From contig NZ_NFZQ01000006.1 in NCBI RefSeq assembly GCF_002165135.1, positions 124,001 to 188,000 of the forward strand: a stretch of 64,000 bases of DNA, given 5' to 3'. The position numbers were made by a program, and so were the translations under genes. Under the pieces are notes generated by a model. It did no database searches. It was not told where the DNA came from and saw only the letters and a list, made by a program, of their open reading frames with translations. The stretch is from Pseudomonas sp. SID14000. Its GTDB lineage: Bacteria > Pseudomonadota > Gammaproteobacteria > Pseudomonadales > Pseudomonadaceae. Positions 55,421 through 64,000 of the stretch are shown here, one piece after another (position 1 is the first letter of the stretch; each line of letters opens with the position of its first letter).

Positions 55421-56737
55421 TTACCAGGCCAATGCCCTGTCCCAGCCTTTCCAGAACAACCACCGCCGCACCTCGCCATGCGCCCCGGTACCGATCTGCC
55501 AGGCCGGCCGCCCGCTATCCAGGGCAATCACCGAAACAAACCCGGCATGGCTTGCCGCCACCAGCGTACGCCCGTCGGTACTGATATCCAGCGCACTGAT
55601 GGTCGACCCCAGGTAATGTTGCCAATGCTCCAGGCCATCTTCGCCAAACGCCCGCAGGTAACCATAGGCATCCCCCACGATGTACTCGCCGTCGCGCGCC
55701 ACGCCGGCATACACCCGTGCGCCATCCTGCACCAGCAGGGTACGTGGGTCCTGGCTGTAGTAATCGGTATCCAGCCCAGGCAAGTCGGCCACCCTGACGG
55801 CCAGCGTGGCACCGCTGTAGAAATGGCAGGCATTGAGTATCAACTGGTCACCCGTGCGGTTGAACAGCGCAAAGTGCGGATATTCGCTGGCCGGGCCGAT
55901 TGCCGCCATGGGCCTGAGCTGGTCGTCCAGTACCAGATGGCGGCTGCCTTGCTCGCCGATCACGATCAACCGGCCATCTACCGACACCGCACCGTGCTCC
56001 ATGCTCAGCCCCAGGCTGATGTCGTCAGGGTCGGTGCCTTCGTCCAGCTCGTCGAGCACCCGTGCCTGGTGTGGTAGCAGGCGGGTCGCGCCGTGGCAGG
56101 CCAGCAGGAAGATGCCCTCGGCACTCACCAGCAGTACCCGCTGGCCATCCGGAAACGGGATCAGCGCGCTCGGCGTGGGTGGCAGGTCGAACGGCTCGAA
56201 CGGGTAACCCGCCGGCAACCCCTCCAGCCCCGTGGGCCAGGCCAGGCGCAGCACTTGCGGGCCGCCCCAGCCATCGGTCACGCGCACGCCCTCGGCATTG
56301 GCCAGGGCGAAGTAGCGGCGGGCCGGGCAGCGGCCGAAGTGATCGATGCCGATCACCGGGGTCACCCCGTGGCAGTCGATGCGCACCACTTGACCCTTTT
56401 CATGCGGCATGCCGATGCGTGCCAGCAGGCTGCCGTCCTCCAGCAGCAGGACGTTGCTGATTCCTTGGCCGTGCTCGTCAAGCAACGGCACAAGGGGCTG
56501 GTGGGCAGGTGGCCAAGCTTCGCGGAAGGCCTGGCGCTGCTGCTCGTCGACACCGGGGCGGTTGGCCTCCTGCAGGGCTGCCAGCCAGGCCTCGAGGAGA
56601 TGTTCGGTGGCCGGCGCCTGCGGTGCTTCGAGGTGATCCCAGCCTTGCGTACGGCCCTGCGCGACATAATCGTTGACGGCCTGTGCATAGGCGGTGACTG
56701 CCTGCTGCCACTGTTGCTGGGGGGGCTGCTGGTCCAT
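55421..56737 (-). CDS. Beta-propeller-like protein of unknown role
   Basis: A 438-residue soluble protein. After a helical Gln/Ala-rich start (about 1-80) come repeated strands of WD40/quinoprotein style (ISALDISTDGRTLVAASHAGF, VISVIALDSGRPAWQIG, GAVSVDGRLIVIGEQG). No signal peptide is seen. AAGGAG lies 12 bases before the ATG at 56737, while the ATG at 56776 has none. I do not recognise a named family; it may be a cytoplasmic scaffold. Confidence 0.65.
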   Translation of the reverse strand: MDQQPPQQQWQQAVTAYAQAVNDYVAQGRTQGWDHLEAPQAPATEHLLEAWLAALQEANRPGVDEQQRQAFREAWPPAHQPLVPLLDEHGQGISNVLLLEDGSLLARIGMPHEKGQVVRIDCHGVTPVIGIDHFGRCPARRYFALANAEGVRVTDGWGGPQVLRLAWPTGLEGLPAGYPFEPFDLPPTPSALIPFPDGQRVLLVSAEGIFLLACHGATRLLPHQARVLDELDEGTDPDDISLGLSMEHGAVSVDGRLIVIGEQGSRHLVLDDQLRPMAAIGPASEYPHFALFNRTGDQLILNACHFYSGATLAVRVADLPGLDTDYYSQDPRTLLVQDGARVYAGVARDGEYIVGDAYGYLRAFGEDGLEHWQHYLGSTISALDISTDGRTLVAASHAGFVSVIALDSGRPAWQIGTGAHGEVRRWLFWKGWDRALAW

Positions 56738-56833
56738 GAGCGGATCGGGCTCCTTGTTGCTGCATACGCGTTTCATGCAAAGCGCGCATGGTACTCCGTC
56801 TGCCCGCCTCGCGGTTGTGAGGCCCCGGTTTGA

Positions 56834-58162
<1,329 letters not shown>

Positions 58163-58170
58163 GTACCCGT

Positions 58171-58205
58171 GCTGGTTTCTTCGCGGGCACGCCCGCTCCC
58201 ACAGG
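58171..58205. repeat. REP element
   Basis: GCTGGTTTCTTCGCGGGCAC then GCCCGCTCCCACAGG: a single P. putida-type REP between the convergent MFS and LysR genes. Confidence 0.8.
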
Positions 58206-58253
58206 TACTGGCGATAGAGGGCTCAAGTCAGCACGGCAGCCCATGGCCACCGC

Positions 58254-59177
58254 TCAGTGTGGAACGATTGTGCAGCCATTGGTCAGCGCCCGGTTGCGCA
58301 GGGCCTCGAAGCGTTCGCGCAGCCACAGGTGCAGTTGCGCCACCGCGGGCGTGAGTTGCTTGCGGTGGGGGCACACCAGGGTAACCGGGGCGGGCTCACC
58401 GAGGTATTCGGGCAGGACGATTTCCAGTTCTCCGGCCACGACGTTGGCGGTTACGTCCAGCCACGACTTGTAGACGATGCCTTCGCCTTGCAAGGCCAGG
58501 CGGCGGATCACGTCGGCATCGTCGCTGACCAGCGGCCCGCGCACCTGCACGGTACGGTTGCCGACCCGCCACTTGTCATAGACCCGGTTGTGCTGCATGT
58601 ACAGCAGGCAGGTGTGTTGCTGCAGGGCTTCGGGTGTGAGCGGGCGGCCGTGGCGGGCCAGGTAGTCGGGCGCGGCCACCAGTACCCGGCGGTTCCAGTC
58701 GGCCAGCGGCAGGGCAATGTAGTTGGCGTCCTGGTTAAGGCCATAGCGGATCGCCACATCCACCGGGTCGCGGTTGAGGTCGGCGATCTGGTCGGACAGC
58801 AAGTAGCGCAGGTGCAGGGCCGGGTGTTCGCGGCGGAAGGCGCTCAGCCACGGCAGCAGCATGTTGCGGCCCAGGTCGGAAGGTGCCGACACCTGCAGCG
58901 TACCGCGCAGAGTGTTGGGGTTGCCATGTAGATCTTCACGGCCCTGACGCAGGCTCTCCAGTACATTCAGGGCGGTCGGCAGGTATAACTCGCCTTCGGC
59001 GGTCAGGCGCAGGCTGCGGGTAGTGCGGGCGAACAGGCGCACGTCGAGGTCGCGTTCCAGGCGCTTGATCGCGGCGGCCACCTGGCCTGGCAGCAGCTCG
59101 GCCTCGTGGGCGGCGGCGGTGAAGCTGCCCAGCACGCTGCTGCGGACGAACAGTTCGAGGTCGGCGATGCGCAGCAT
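58254..59177 (-). CDS. LysR-type regulator
   Basis: A 307-residue protein with helix-turn-helix text GSFTAAAHEAELLPGQVAAAIKRLE and a substrate domain of CrgA/YafC style. GGAGTGAAA precedes the ATG at 59177. It is divergent from the nitroreductase gene across 103 bases and probably controls it. Confidence 0.92.
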   Translation of the reverse strand: MLRIADLELFVRSSVLGSFTAAAHEAELLPGQVAAAIKRLERDLDVRLFARTTRSLRLTAEGELYLPTALNVLESLRQGREDLHGNPNTLRGTLQVSAPSDLGRNMLLPWLSAFRREHPALHLRYLLSDQIADLNRDPVDVAIRYGLNQDANYIALPLADWNRRVLVAAPDYLARHGRPLTPEALQQHTCLLYMQHNRVYDKWRVGNRTVQVRGPLVSDDADVIRRLALQGEGIVYKSWLDVTANVVAGELEIVLPEYLGEPAPVTLVCPHRKQLTPAVAQLHLWLRERFEALRNRALTNGCTIVPH

Positions 59178-59280
59178 TTTCACTCCAGGGATGAAAGTGT
59201 TGCTGCATTGTGCCGGTTTTTCTTTTCTACAGGAAAGATAAGATGCACGGCAAATCCCCATTCATTCCCGGAGTTGTTGC

Positions 59281-59934
59281 ATGGATACCGTCTCGCTGGC
59301 CAAGCGCCGCTACACCACCAAAGCCTACGATGCCTCGCGCCGTATTCCTCAGGCCACTGTCGATGCCCTGCTCGAGCAACTGCGCCACAGCCCGTCCTCG
59401 GTCAACTCGCAGCCGTGGCATTTCATCGTCGCCGACAGTGCCGAAGGCAAGGCCCGCCTGGCCAAGAGCACCGCAGAGCGCTATGCCTACAATTCGCCGA
59501 AGATCCTCGATGCCTCGCATGTGATCGTGTTCTGCACCCGTACCGAGATGACCGAAGCACACCTGAATGCCGTGCTCGATCAGGAAACTGCCGATGGCCG
59601 CTTCCGTGATGAGCAGGCGCGTGCCGGGCAGAACCAGGGCCGCCGGCATTACGTCGACCTGCACCGCTTTGACCAGAAAGACGTGCAGCACTGGATGGAA
59701 AAGCAGACCTACCTGGCGTTGGGTACTGCCTTGCTGGGGGCGGCGGCACATGGGTTGGACGCGACACCAATCGAGGGCTTCGATAGCAAGATTCTCGATG
59801 GCGAACTTGGCCTGCGCGAGCGTGGCTTCACCAGTGTGGTCATGCTCAGCCTGGGCTATCGCAGCGAGACGGACTTCAACGCCGGGCTGAACAAGTCGCG
59901 GTTGCCGGCTTCGCAGGTGTTCACCTTCCTGTGA
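59281..59934 (+). CDS. nfsB: Oxygen-insensitive nitroreductase, NfsB-like
   Basis: A 217-residue FMN protein (RRYTTKAYDASRRIP, LRHSPSSVNSQPWHFIV, EGFDSKILDGELGL) close in length to E. coli NfsB. It reduces nitroaromatics and quinones with NAD(P)H. The LysR gene upstream is its likely regulator, and a GC hairpin follows. Confidence 0.94.
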   Translation: MDTVSLAKRRYTTKAYDASRRIPQATVDALLEQLRHSPSSVNSQPWHFIVADSAEGKARLAKSTAERYAYNSPKILDASHVIVFCTRTEMTEAHLNAVLDQETADGRFRDEQARAGQNQGRRHYVDLHRFDQKDVQHWMEKQTYLALGTALLGAAAHGLDATPIEGFDSKILDGELGLRERGFTSVVMLSLGYRSETDFNAGLNKSRLPASQVFTFL

Positions 59935-59940
59935 GATTGC

Positions 59941-59959
59941 GGGGCCGCTTTGCGGCCCC
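59941..59959 (+). terminator. Terminator hairpin
   Basis: GGGGCCGC-TTT-GCGGCCCC begins 6 bases after the nitroreductase stop. Confidence 0.65.
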
Positions 59960-60031
59960 ATCTTCGCGCCCGGCTTGCAAAATCCGGCATATGCCGCATA
60001 CTTGTCGGCAAACGCCGGAAAGGAGAGAGCC

Positions 60032-60481
60032 ATGCTTGCCGAAGTGCTTCGCGACAACGGTTACCACGAGTACCGGGCGCGCCTGCATGCGCTGCTGGAA
60101 ATCCCCGAACTCGCCAGTGACTTCGAAATCCATACCCGTATCACCCACGGCTTTGCCGCCACCTGGCTGGTGAAATTGACCGAGCTCGGCGTGTTCACCC
60201 CCGTGGAGCGTGACCAGATCATTCCGCTGCGCACCCTGAAAACCCGCATCGAACGTGACCAGCCACTGACCGTGGAGGAAAGCGACCGGCTATTTCGCTC
60301 TGCCCATATCACCGCCATGGCAGAAGCCGTGTTCGGCGAAGCGGGCAAGGCCAAGCGCTGGTTGTCCAAACCCAAGGAGCGCTTCTCGGGGCTGACGCCG
60401 ATGCAGATGCTCACCACCCAGCAAGGCACCACCCAGGTCGAAGAGATGCTGCTGCAGATCGCAGAGGGCTTTGGTCTGTGA
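60032..60481 (+). CDS. xre: Xre/MbcA/ParS-type antitoxin
   Basis: A 149-residue protein with a helix-turn-helix-like N-terminal region (about 25-85) and the C-terminal Xre/MbcA/ParS toxin-binding domain (LFRSAHITAMAEAVFGEAGKAKRWL, GLTPMQMLTT). AAGGAGAG precedes the ATG at 60032. It overlaps the toxin gene by GTGA. The antitoxin binds and blocks the RES toxin and represses the operon. This matches the known P. putida Res-Xre system. Confidence 0.93.
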   Translation: MLAEVLRDNGYHEYRARLHALLEIPELASDFEIHTRITHGFAATWLVKLTELGVFTPVERDQIIPLRTLKTRIERDQPLTVEESDRLFRSAHITAMAEAVFGEAGKAKRWLSKPKERFSGLTPMQMLTTQQGTTQVEEMLLQIAEGFGL

Positions 60482-60915
60482 TTCTGTGGCGTATCAGCGC
60501 CTATGCAGATTTGAGCGGAACGGGCGGCTTGCGTGTCAGCGGTCGCTGGCACCAGGCGGGCCGGCCAGTGGTGTATGCCGCCACCAGTCCGGCCGGGGCG
60601 ATGCTTGAGGTGCTGGTGCACCTGGAGATCGACCCTGAGGATTTTCCCACCACCATGCGCCTGCTCCGCATCGAGTTGCCCGACACCGTTTCGCAAGCGC
60701 AGTTGCCTGCTTTGCAGCCTGGCTGGTCGAACCAGACCGAACTGACCCGGGGCCTGGGCAACCGCTTTCTGGATGAGTGTTCGGCATTGCTGCTGCCGGT
60801 GCCGAGCGCGATCATGCCCAGCACCACTAATTACCTGTTCAACCCGCGCCACCCGCAGGCAAACAGCGCCAGGCTCGAGGTCGAGGACTTCACGCCGGAC
60901 AGCCGGCTGTTCTAG
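60478..60915 (+). CDS. res: RES-domain toxin (NAD+-degrading)
   Basis: A 145-residue RES protein, GTG start overlapping the antitoxin stop. It shows LWRIS, SGRWHQAGRPVVYAATSPAGAMLEVLVHLE and SAIMPSTTNYLFNP..., the family blocks with conserved Arg, Tyr and Ser. RES toxins break down NAD+ and halt growth when the antitoxin is lost. The frame is intact, so the module should be active. Confidence 0.93.
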   Translation: MILWRISAYADLSGTGGLRVSGRWHQAGRPVVYAATSPAGAMLEVLVHLEIDPEDFPTTMRLLRIELPDTVSQAQLPALQPGWSNQTELTRGLGNRFLDECSALLLPVPSAIMPSTTNYLFNPRHPQANSARLEVEDFTPDSRLF

Positions 60916-60922
60916 GGCAGCG

Positions 60923-62077
60923 TTACCACAGTGCAGCTGATGCCGCTGCCAGCACCCGGGCAAACACTTCAAGCGCCTTGTCCACTTCAGCCTCGTTGCT
61001 GAAACGCCCGATGCTAAGGCGCACGCTGTTGCGTGCCTGGCGTTCATCCAGCCCCAGCGCCAGCAGCACATGCGAGGCTGAATTGTTCGCCGAGTTACAG
61101 GCCGAGGTGGTCGACAACGCCAGCTCGCTGGCCAGCGCCGCACTGTTGAAGCCCTTGCTGTCGATACACAGGTTCAGCGTATGGGGAATGCGCTGGTTGG
61201 CGCAGCCGTTGAGGGTAACGCCGGGCAGGGCCAGCAGGCCCTCGCGCAGGCGTCTGGCCAGTTGCTCAAGGCGCAGGTGTTCGCTGTCGCCGGGCTGGCC
61301 GGCCAGGGCAAAGGCGCTGCCCATGCCGGCAATCTGGTGGGTCGCGAGGGTTCCGGAACGCAGGCCCTGCTCATGGCCGCCGCCGTGCATCTGCGCACGC
61401 ATCAGTGTGCGGGCGCGCGGCCCCACGTAGAGCGCACCGATGCCCTTGGGTCCATACACCTTGTGCGCCGAGAACGACATCAGGTCCACGGCCATCGCGC
61501 TCAGATCAATGGCCAGTTTGCCCACCGCCTGCGCCGCATCCACGTGCAGCAGGGCACCGTGGGCACGCACCTGTTCGCCAATTGCGGCAAAGTCGGTGAT
61601 CGTACCCAGTTCATTGTTGACCGCCATCAGCGACACCAGACGGGTGTCGGCGCGTAACGCTGCCTGCACTGCTGCAGGTTGAACAAGGCCGGCAGCATCC
61701 GGTGTCAGGCGGGTAACCGCCCAGCCCTGGCGCTCCAGTTCGGCCACCGTGTCGAGCACGGCCTTGTGTTCCAGCTGGCTGGTGATCAGGTGCCCGGGCT
61801 GGCCAAGGCCCTGGGCAATGCCCTTGAGCGCCAGGTTGTTGGACTCGGTCGCACCCGAGGTCCAGACCAGTGCATCGGCCTGTGCGCCGACGCGTTCGGC
61901 CACTTGCTGGCGGGCCTGCTCCACTGCGTGGCGGGCGGCCTGGCCGAAGGCATGGCCACTGGACGCCGGGTTGCCGAAGTTGGCCTGGCTGCCAAGGCAG
62001 GCGAGCATGGTTTCGATGACCCGGTCGTCGACCGGAGTGGTGGCGGCGTAATCGAAGTAGAGCGGGGCGCTGGGCAT
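60923..62077 (-). CDS. Cysteine desulfurase, NifS/IscS family
   Basis: A 384-residue PLP enzyme. FDYAATTPVDDRV at the start, the PLP Lys in SFSAHKVYGPKGIGALYVG and the persulfide loop LSTTSACNSANNSASHVLLALG with the catalytic Cys. It removes sulfur from cysteine for cofactor work. It is not in an isc or suf operon and is probably a paralogue. It converges with the RES toxin gene. Confidence 0.92.
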   Translation of the reverse strand: MPSAPLYFDYAATTPVDDRVIETMLACLGSQANFGNPASSGHAFGQAARHAVEQARQQVAERVGAQADALVWTSGATESNNLALKGIAQGLGQPGHLITSQLEHKAVLDTVAELERQGWAVTRLTPDAAGLVQPAAVQAALRADTRLVSLMAVNNELGTITDFAAIGEQVRAHGALLHVDAAQAVGKLAIDLSAMAVDLMSFSAHKVYGPKGIGALYVGPRARTLMRAQMHGGGHEQGLRSGTLATHQIAGMGSAFALAGQPGDSEHLRLEQLARRLREGLLALPGVTLNGCANQRIPHTLNLCIDSKGFNSAALASELALSTTSACNSANNSASHVLLALGLDERQARNSVRLSIGRFSNEAEVDKALEVFARVLAAASAALW

Positions 62078-62270
62078 TGGGGCGGGTCCGTGTCTGTCGC
62101 AGTGAAATCGGCGATCGTTGGAGTAAGCGTACCCGCTGCCTTAGAGATATTTTTCGCTTCCTGTAGCTCTATTTTCACGTCATGTAGTAGTTCTTTCTAC
62201 ATAATTAATTGCATATGGAATATTTTTCTCCTGGTGACGAAATATTCACTAGAGACCCTGGGTAACGTCT
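62078..62270. promoter_or_regulatory. AT-rich gap with two inverted repeats
   Basis: This gap is strongly AT-rich. ATGTAG/CTACAT (62182-62202) and GAATATTT/AAATATTC (62218-62247) can form hairpins; the second may end the LysR transcript, and the promoter of the desulfurase gene must lie here. No small gene was found. Confidence 0.45.
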
Positions 62271-63197
62271 TCAGGCCGGTGCCGAGGCTTTTTCTTCCTC
62301 GGCCACCACACGTTCGCACAACTCGGTGATCTGCTCGCGCATCCAGCGGTTGGCCGGATCCTGATCGGTGCTTTCATGCCAGTACAGGTGCGTTTCCAGC
62401 GCTGGCACCTCCACCGGTAATGGCTGGTAACGCAACTGATGGCGGCGGGCGAAGCGCTCGGGGACGGTCATCGCCATGTCGGTCTGCTGCAACACCTGCG
62501 AGGCCATCAGGTAATGCTGCGAGCGCAAGGCAACCTTGCGTTGCACGCCCATCTTGCCCAGGGCCAGGTCGACATAGCCCAGGCCGTTGCGCCGGCTGGA
62601 GATATGGATGTGGGTCATGCCCAGGTAGCTGTCGAGGGTCAGCTTGCTGTCGGCCAGCGGGTGGCCCTGGCGCAGGGCGCAGACATAGCGGTCTTGCATC
62701 AGCTTGACGTGGCGTACCTGCGGGTCGGTGTTCAATGGTGCGTCGATGGCGAAGTCCAGGCGGCCGGCGGCCAGTTCCTTGGTGGTCTCGCGGCGCTTGC
62801 ACAGGAAGCTTTCGATCAGTACCGCAGGTGCCAGGCGGCGCAGGCGCTGGAACAGCGGCGGCAGGATCACCGCTTCGGTCAGGTCGGTCATGCTGATGCG
62901 GAAGGTCTTGTTGGCCTGCTGCGGGTTGAAGATACGGCTTTCCTGCACCGATGTTCGCAGCAGGGCCAGGGCATTGCGCACCGGGCCGATGATGTTCTGC
63001 GCCATGGGCGTGGGCACCATGCCTTGGGCGGTGCGCACGAACAGCGGGTCGTTGAAGGTTTCACGCAGCCGCGAAAGGGCGTTGGATACTGCCGGCTGGG
63101 TGATGCCGACAATCTGCCCGGCGCGGGTCAGGTTGGCTTCGGTATAGATCGCATCGAACACGATGAACAGGTTGAGGTCGACCTTGCTGAGGTTCAT
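62271..63197 (-). CDS. LysR-type regulator
   Basis: A 308-residue protein with FDAIYTEANLTRAGQIVGIT and QPAVSNALSRLRETFNDPLF, the NodD/NahR-like LysR type. It is divergent from the acyl-CoA dehydrogenase gene over 141 AT-rich bases and probably controls it. Aromatic or fatty acid derivatives are usual inducers of this group. Confidence 0.92.
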   Translation of the reverse strand: MNLSKVDLNLFIVFDAIYTEANLTRAGQIVGITQPAVSNALSRLRETFNDPLFVRTAQGMVPTPMAQNIIGPVRNALALLRTSVQESRIFNPQQANKTFRISMTDLTEAVILPPLFQRLRRLAPAVLIESFLCKRRETTKELAAGRLDFAIDAPLNTDPQVRHVKLMQDRYVCALRQGHPLADSKLTLDSYLGMTHIHISSRRNGLGYVDLALGKMGVQRKVALRSQHYLMASQVLQQTDMAMTVPERFARRHQLRYQPLPVEVPALETHLYWHESTDQDPANRWMREQITELCERVVAEEEKASAPA

Positions 63198-63338
63198 GGA
63201 CGCCGCTCTTTGTTGGAATTATGGGGCGATCATATATCGGTTATGAATGTTTATACACGCGGAAAATAGACTAGGTGGATGGGCCCAAGCTGCTCTAGGC
63301 TCTGGCCCATGTATTCCGAACCGTGAAGGTAGCCCCCG

Positions 63339-64000
63339 ATGGATTTCGCCTATTCGCCCAAGGTCCAGGCACTGCGTGAGCGCGTCAGCGCGTTCATGGA
63401 CGCCTATGTCTATCCAGCCGAGGCGGTGTTCGAGCGCCAGGTCGCCGAGGGCGACCGCTGGCAGCCCACCGCAATCATGGAAGAGCTCAAGGCCAAGGCC
63501 CGCGCCGAAGGGTTGTGGAACCTGTTCCTGCCAGAATCGGAATACGGCGCCGGCCTGAGCAACATGGAATACGCCCCGCTGGCGGAAATCATGGGGCGCT
63601 CTTTGCTCGGCCCGGAACCGTTCAACTGCTCGGCACCGGACACCGGCAACATGGAAGTGCTGGTGCGTTATGGCAGCACAGCGCAGAAGCGCCAGTGGCT
63701 GGAGCCGCTGCTACATGGCGAGATCCGGTCGGCATTCGCCATGACCGAACCGGACGTGGCCTCCTCGGATGCCACCAACATGGCCGCCACCGCCGTGCGT
63801 GACGGTGACCAATGGGTAATCAACGGCCGCAAATGGTGGACCTCCGGCGCTTGCGACCCACGCTGCAAGGTGATGATCTTCATGGGCCTGTCCAACCCTG
63901 AAGGGCCACGCCACCAGCAGCACTCGATGGTGCTGGTGCCCACCAATGCGCCCGGGGTGAAGATCGTCCGCCCGCTGCCGGTGTTCGGCTATGACGATGC
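63339..64000 (+). CDS. Acyl-CoA dehydrogenase, 5' part
   Basis: The first 220 residues of a gene that runs off the window. [20 protein letters not shown], then [19 protein letters not shown] and [17 protein letters not shown] are the usual FAD acyl-CoA dehydrogenase text, of the group with longer N-terminal domains. It oxidises acyl-CoA to enoyl-CoA. The catalytic base lies beyond the end. Confidence 0.9.
   Translation, partial: MDFAYSPKVQALRERVSAFMDAYVYPAEAVFERQVAEGDRWQPTAIMEELKAKARAEGLWNLFLPESEYGAGLSNMEYAPLAEIMGRSLLGPEPFNCSAPDTGNMEVLVRYGSTAQKRQWLEPLLHGEIRSAFAMTEPDVASSDATNMAATAVRDGDQWVINGRKWWTSGACDPRCKVMIFMGLSNPEGPRHQQHSMVLVPTNAPGVKIVRPLPVFGYDD

Overview
The window is about 64 kb of high-GC gamma-proteobacterial chromosome that reads as the Pseudomonas putida group. 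The evidence is REP-type repeats of the P. putida kind (GCCGGCCTCTTCGCGGG...CCCGCTCCYACAGG), several OprD/LysR/AraC/TonB genes of pseudomonad type, and a gene order from memory close to P. putida KT2440 (copper genes, hvf/MNIO operon, czcCBA, B12-type uptake, Res-Xre, cysteine desulfurase). No rRNA, tRNA, CRISPR array or intact insertion sequence was seen.

Layout. 1-1114: end of a SCO gene and a PCuAC copper chaperone (cytochrome oxidase copper delivery). 1130-7789: an AT-richer accessory block of one strand. It has a 23-residue peptide gene behind a 5' stem-loop, a strong terminator, then overlapping genes for a SpeD-like pyruvoyl decarboxylase, a HemN-like radical SAM protein, an MFS exporter, an Orn/Lys/Arg decarboxylase-family PLP enzyme and a second DinB-type polymerase. 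I know no described pathway with this set and treat it as the lead candidate for a new system, probably a modified peptide or polyamine-like product. 7737-14229: AzlCD with an AraC regulator, two orphan genes (one SGNH-like), and a YqcI/YcgG-LysE pair opposite a LysR regulator. 14475-21392: DNA polymerase II, then a 1507-residue leucine-rich-repeat protein with a C-terminal NEL-type E3 ubiquitin ligase domain.

21589-28841: a metal-stress neighbourhood. It holds an HvfA/bufferin-like secreted peptide with six EGKCG units fused to two EF-hands, its MNIO enzyme and partner, DoxX, a ferric-reductase-like membrane protein, an OmpR-type two-component pair and a thioredoxin-like protein. The same 10-bp-spaced TGTAT direct repeat lies before the peptide operon and next to the response regulator, which suggests one regulon. 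28973-37566: AroE/AroQ, the CzcCBA metal efflux pump and an MFS metabolite symporter. 37567-40620: a 44-bp perfect palindrome beside a ParA remnant, a diguanylate cyclase, a lipoprotein and a small orphan gene.

40674-48975: a corrinoid-type uptake region with two cobalamin riboswitches, one before an ABC importer (plus an OprD porin gene broken by an in-frame TGA) and one before a TonB receptor, with a membrane acyltransferase between. 49051-64000: housekeeping and stress genes (GNAT, AhpD-like, LpxO, ThpR, quinone reductase/TetR, AraC/alcohol dehydrogenase, sugar-efflux MFS, LysR/nitroreductase, Res-Xre toxin-antitoxin, cysteine desulfurase, LysR, and the start of an acyl-CoA dehydrogenase).
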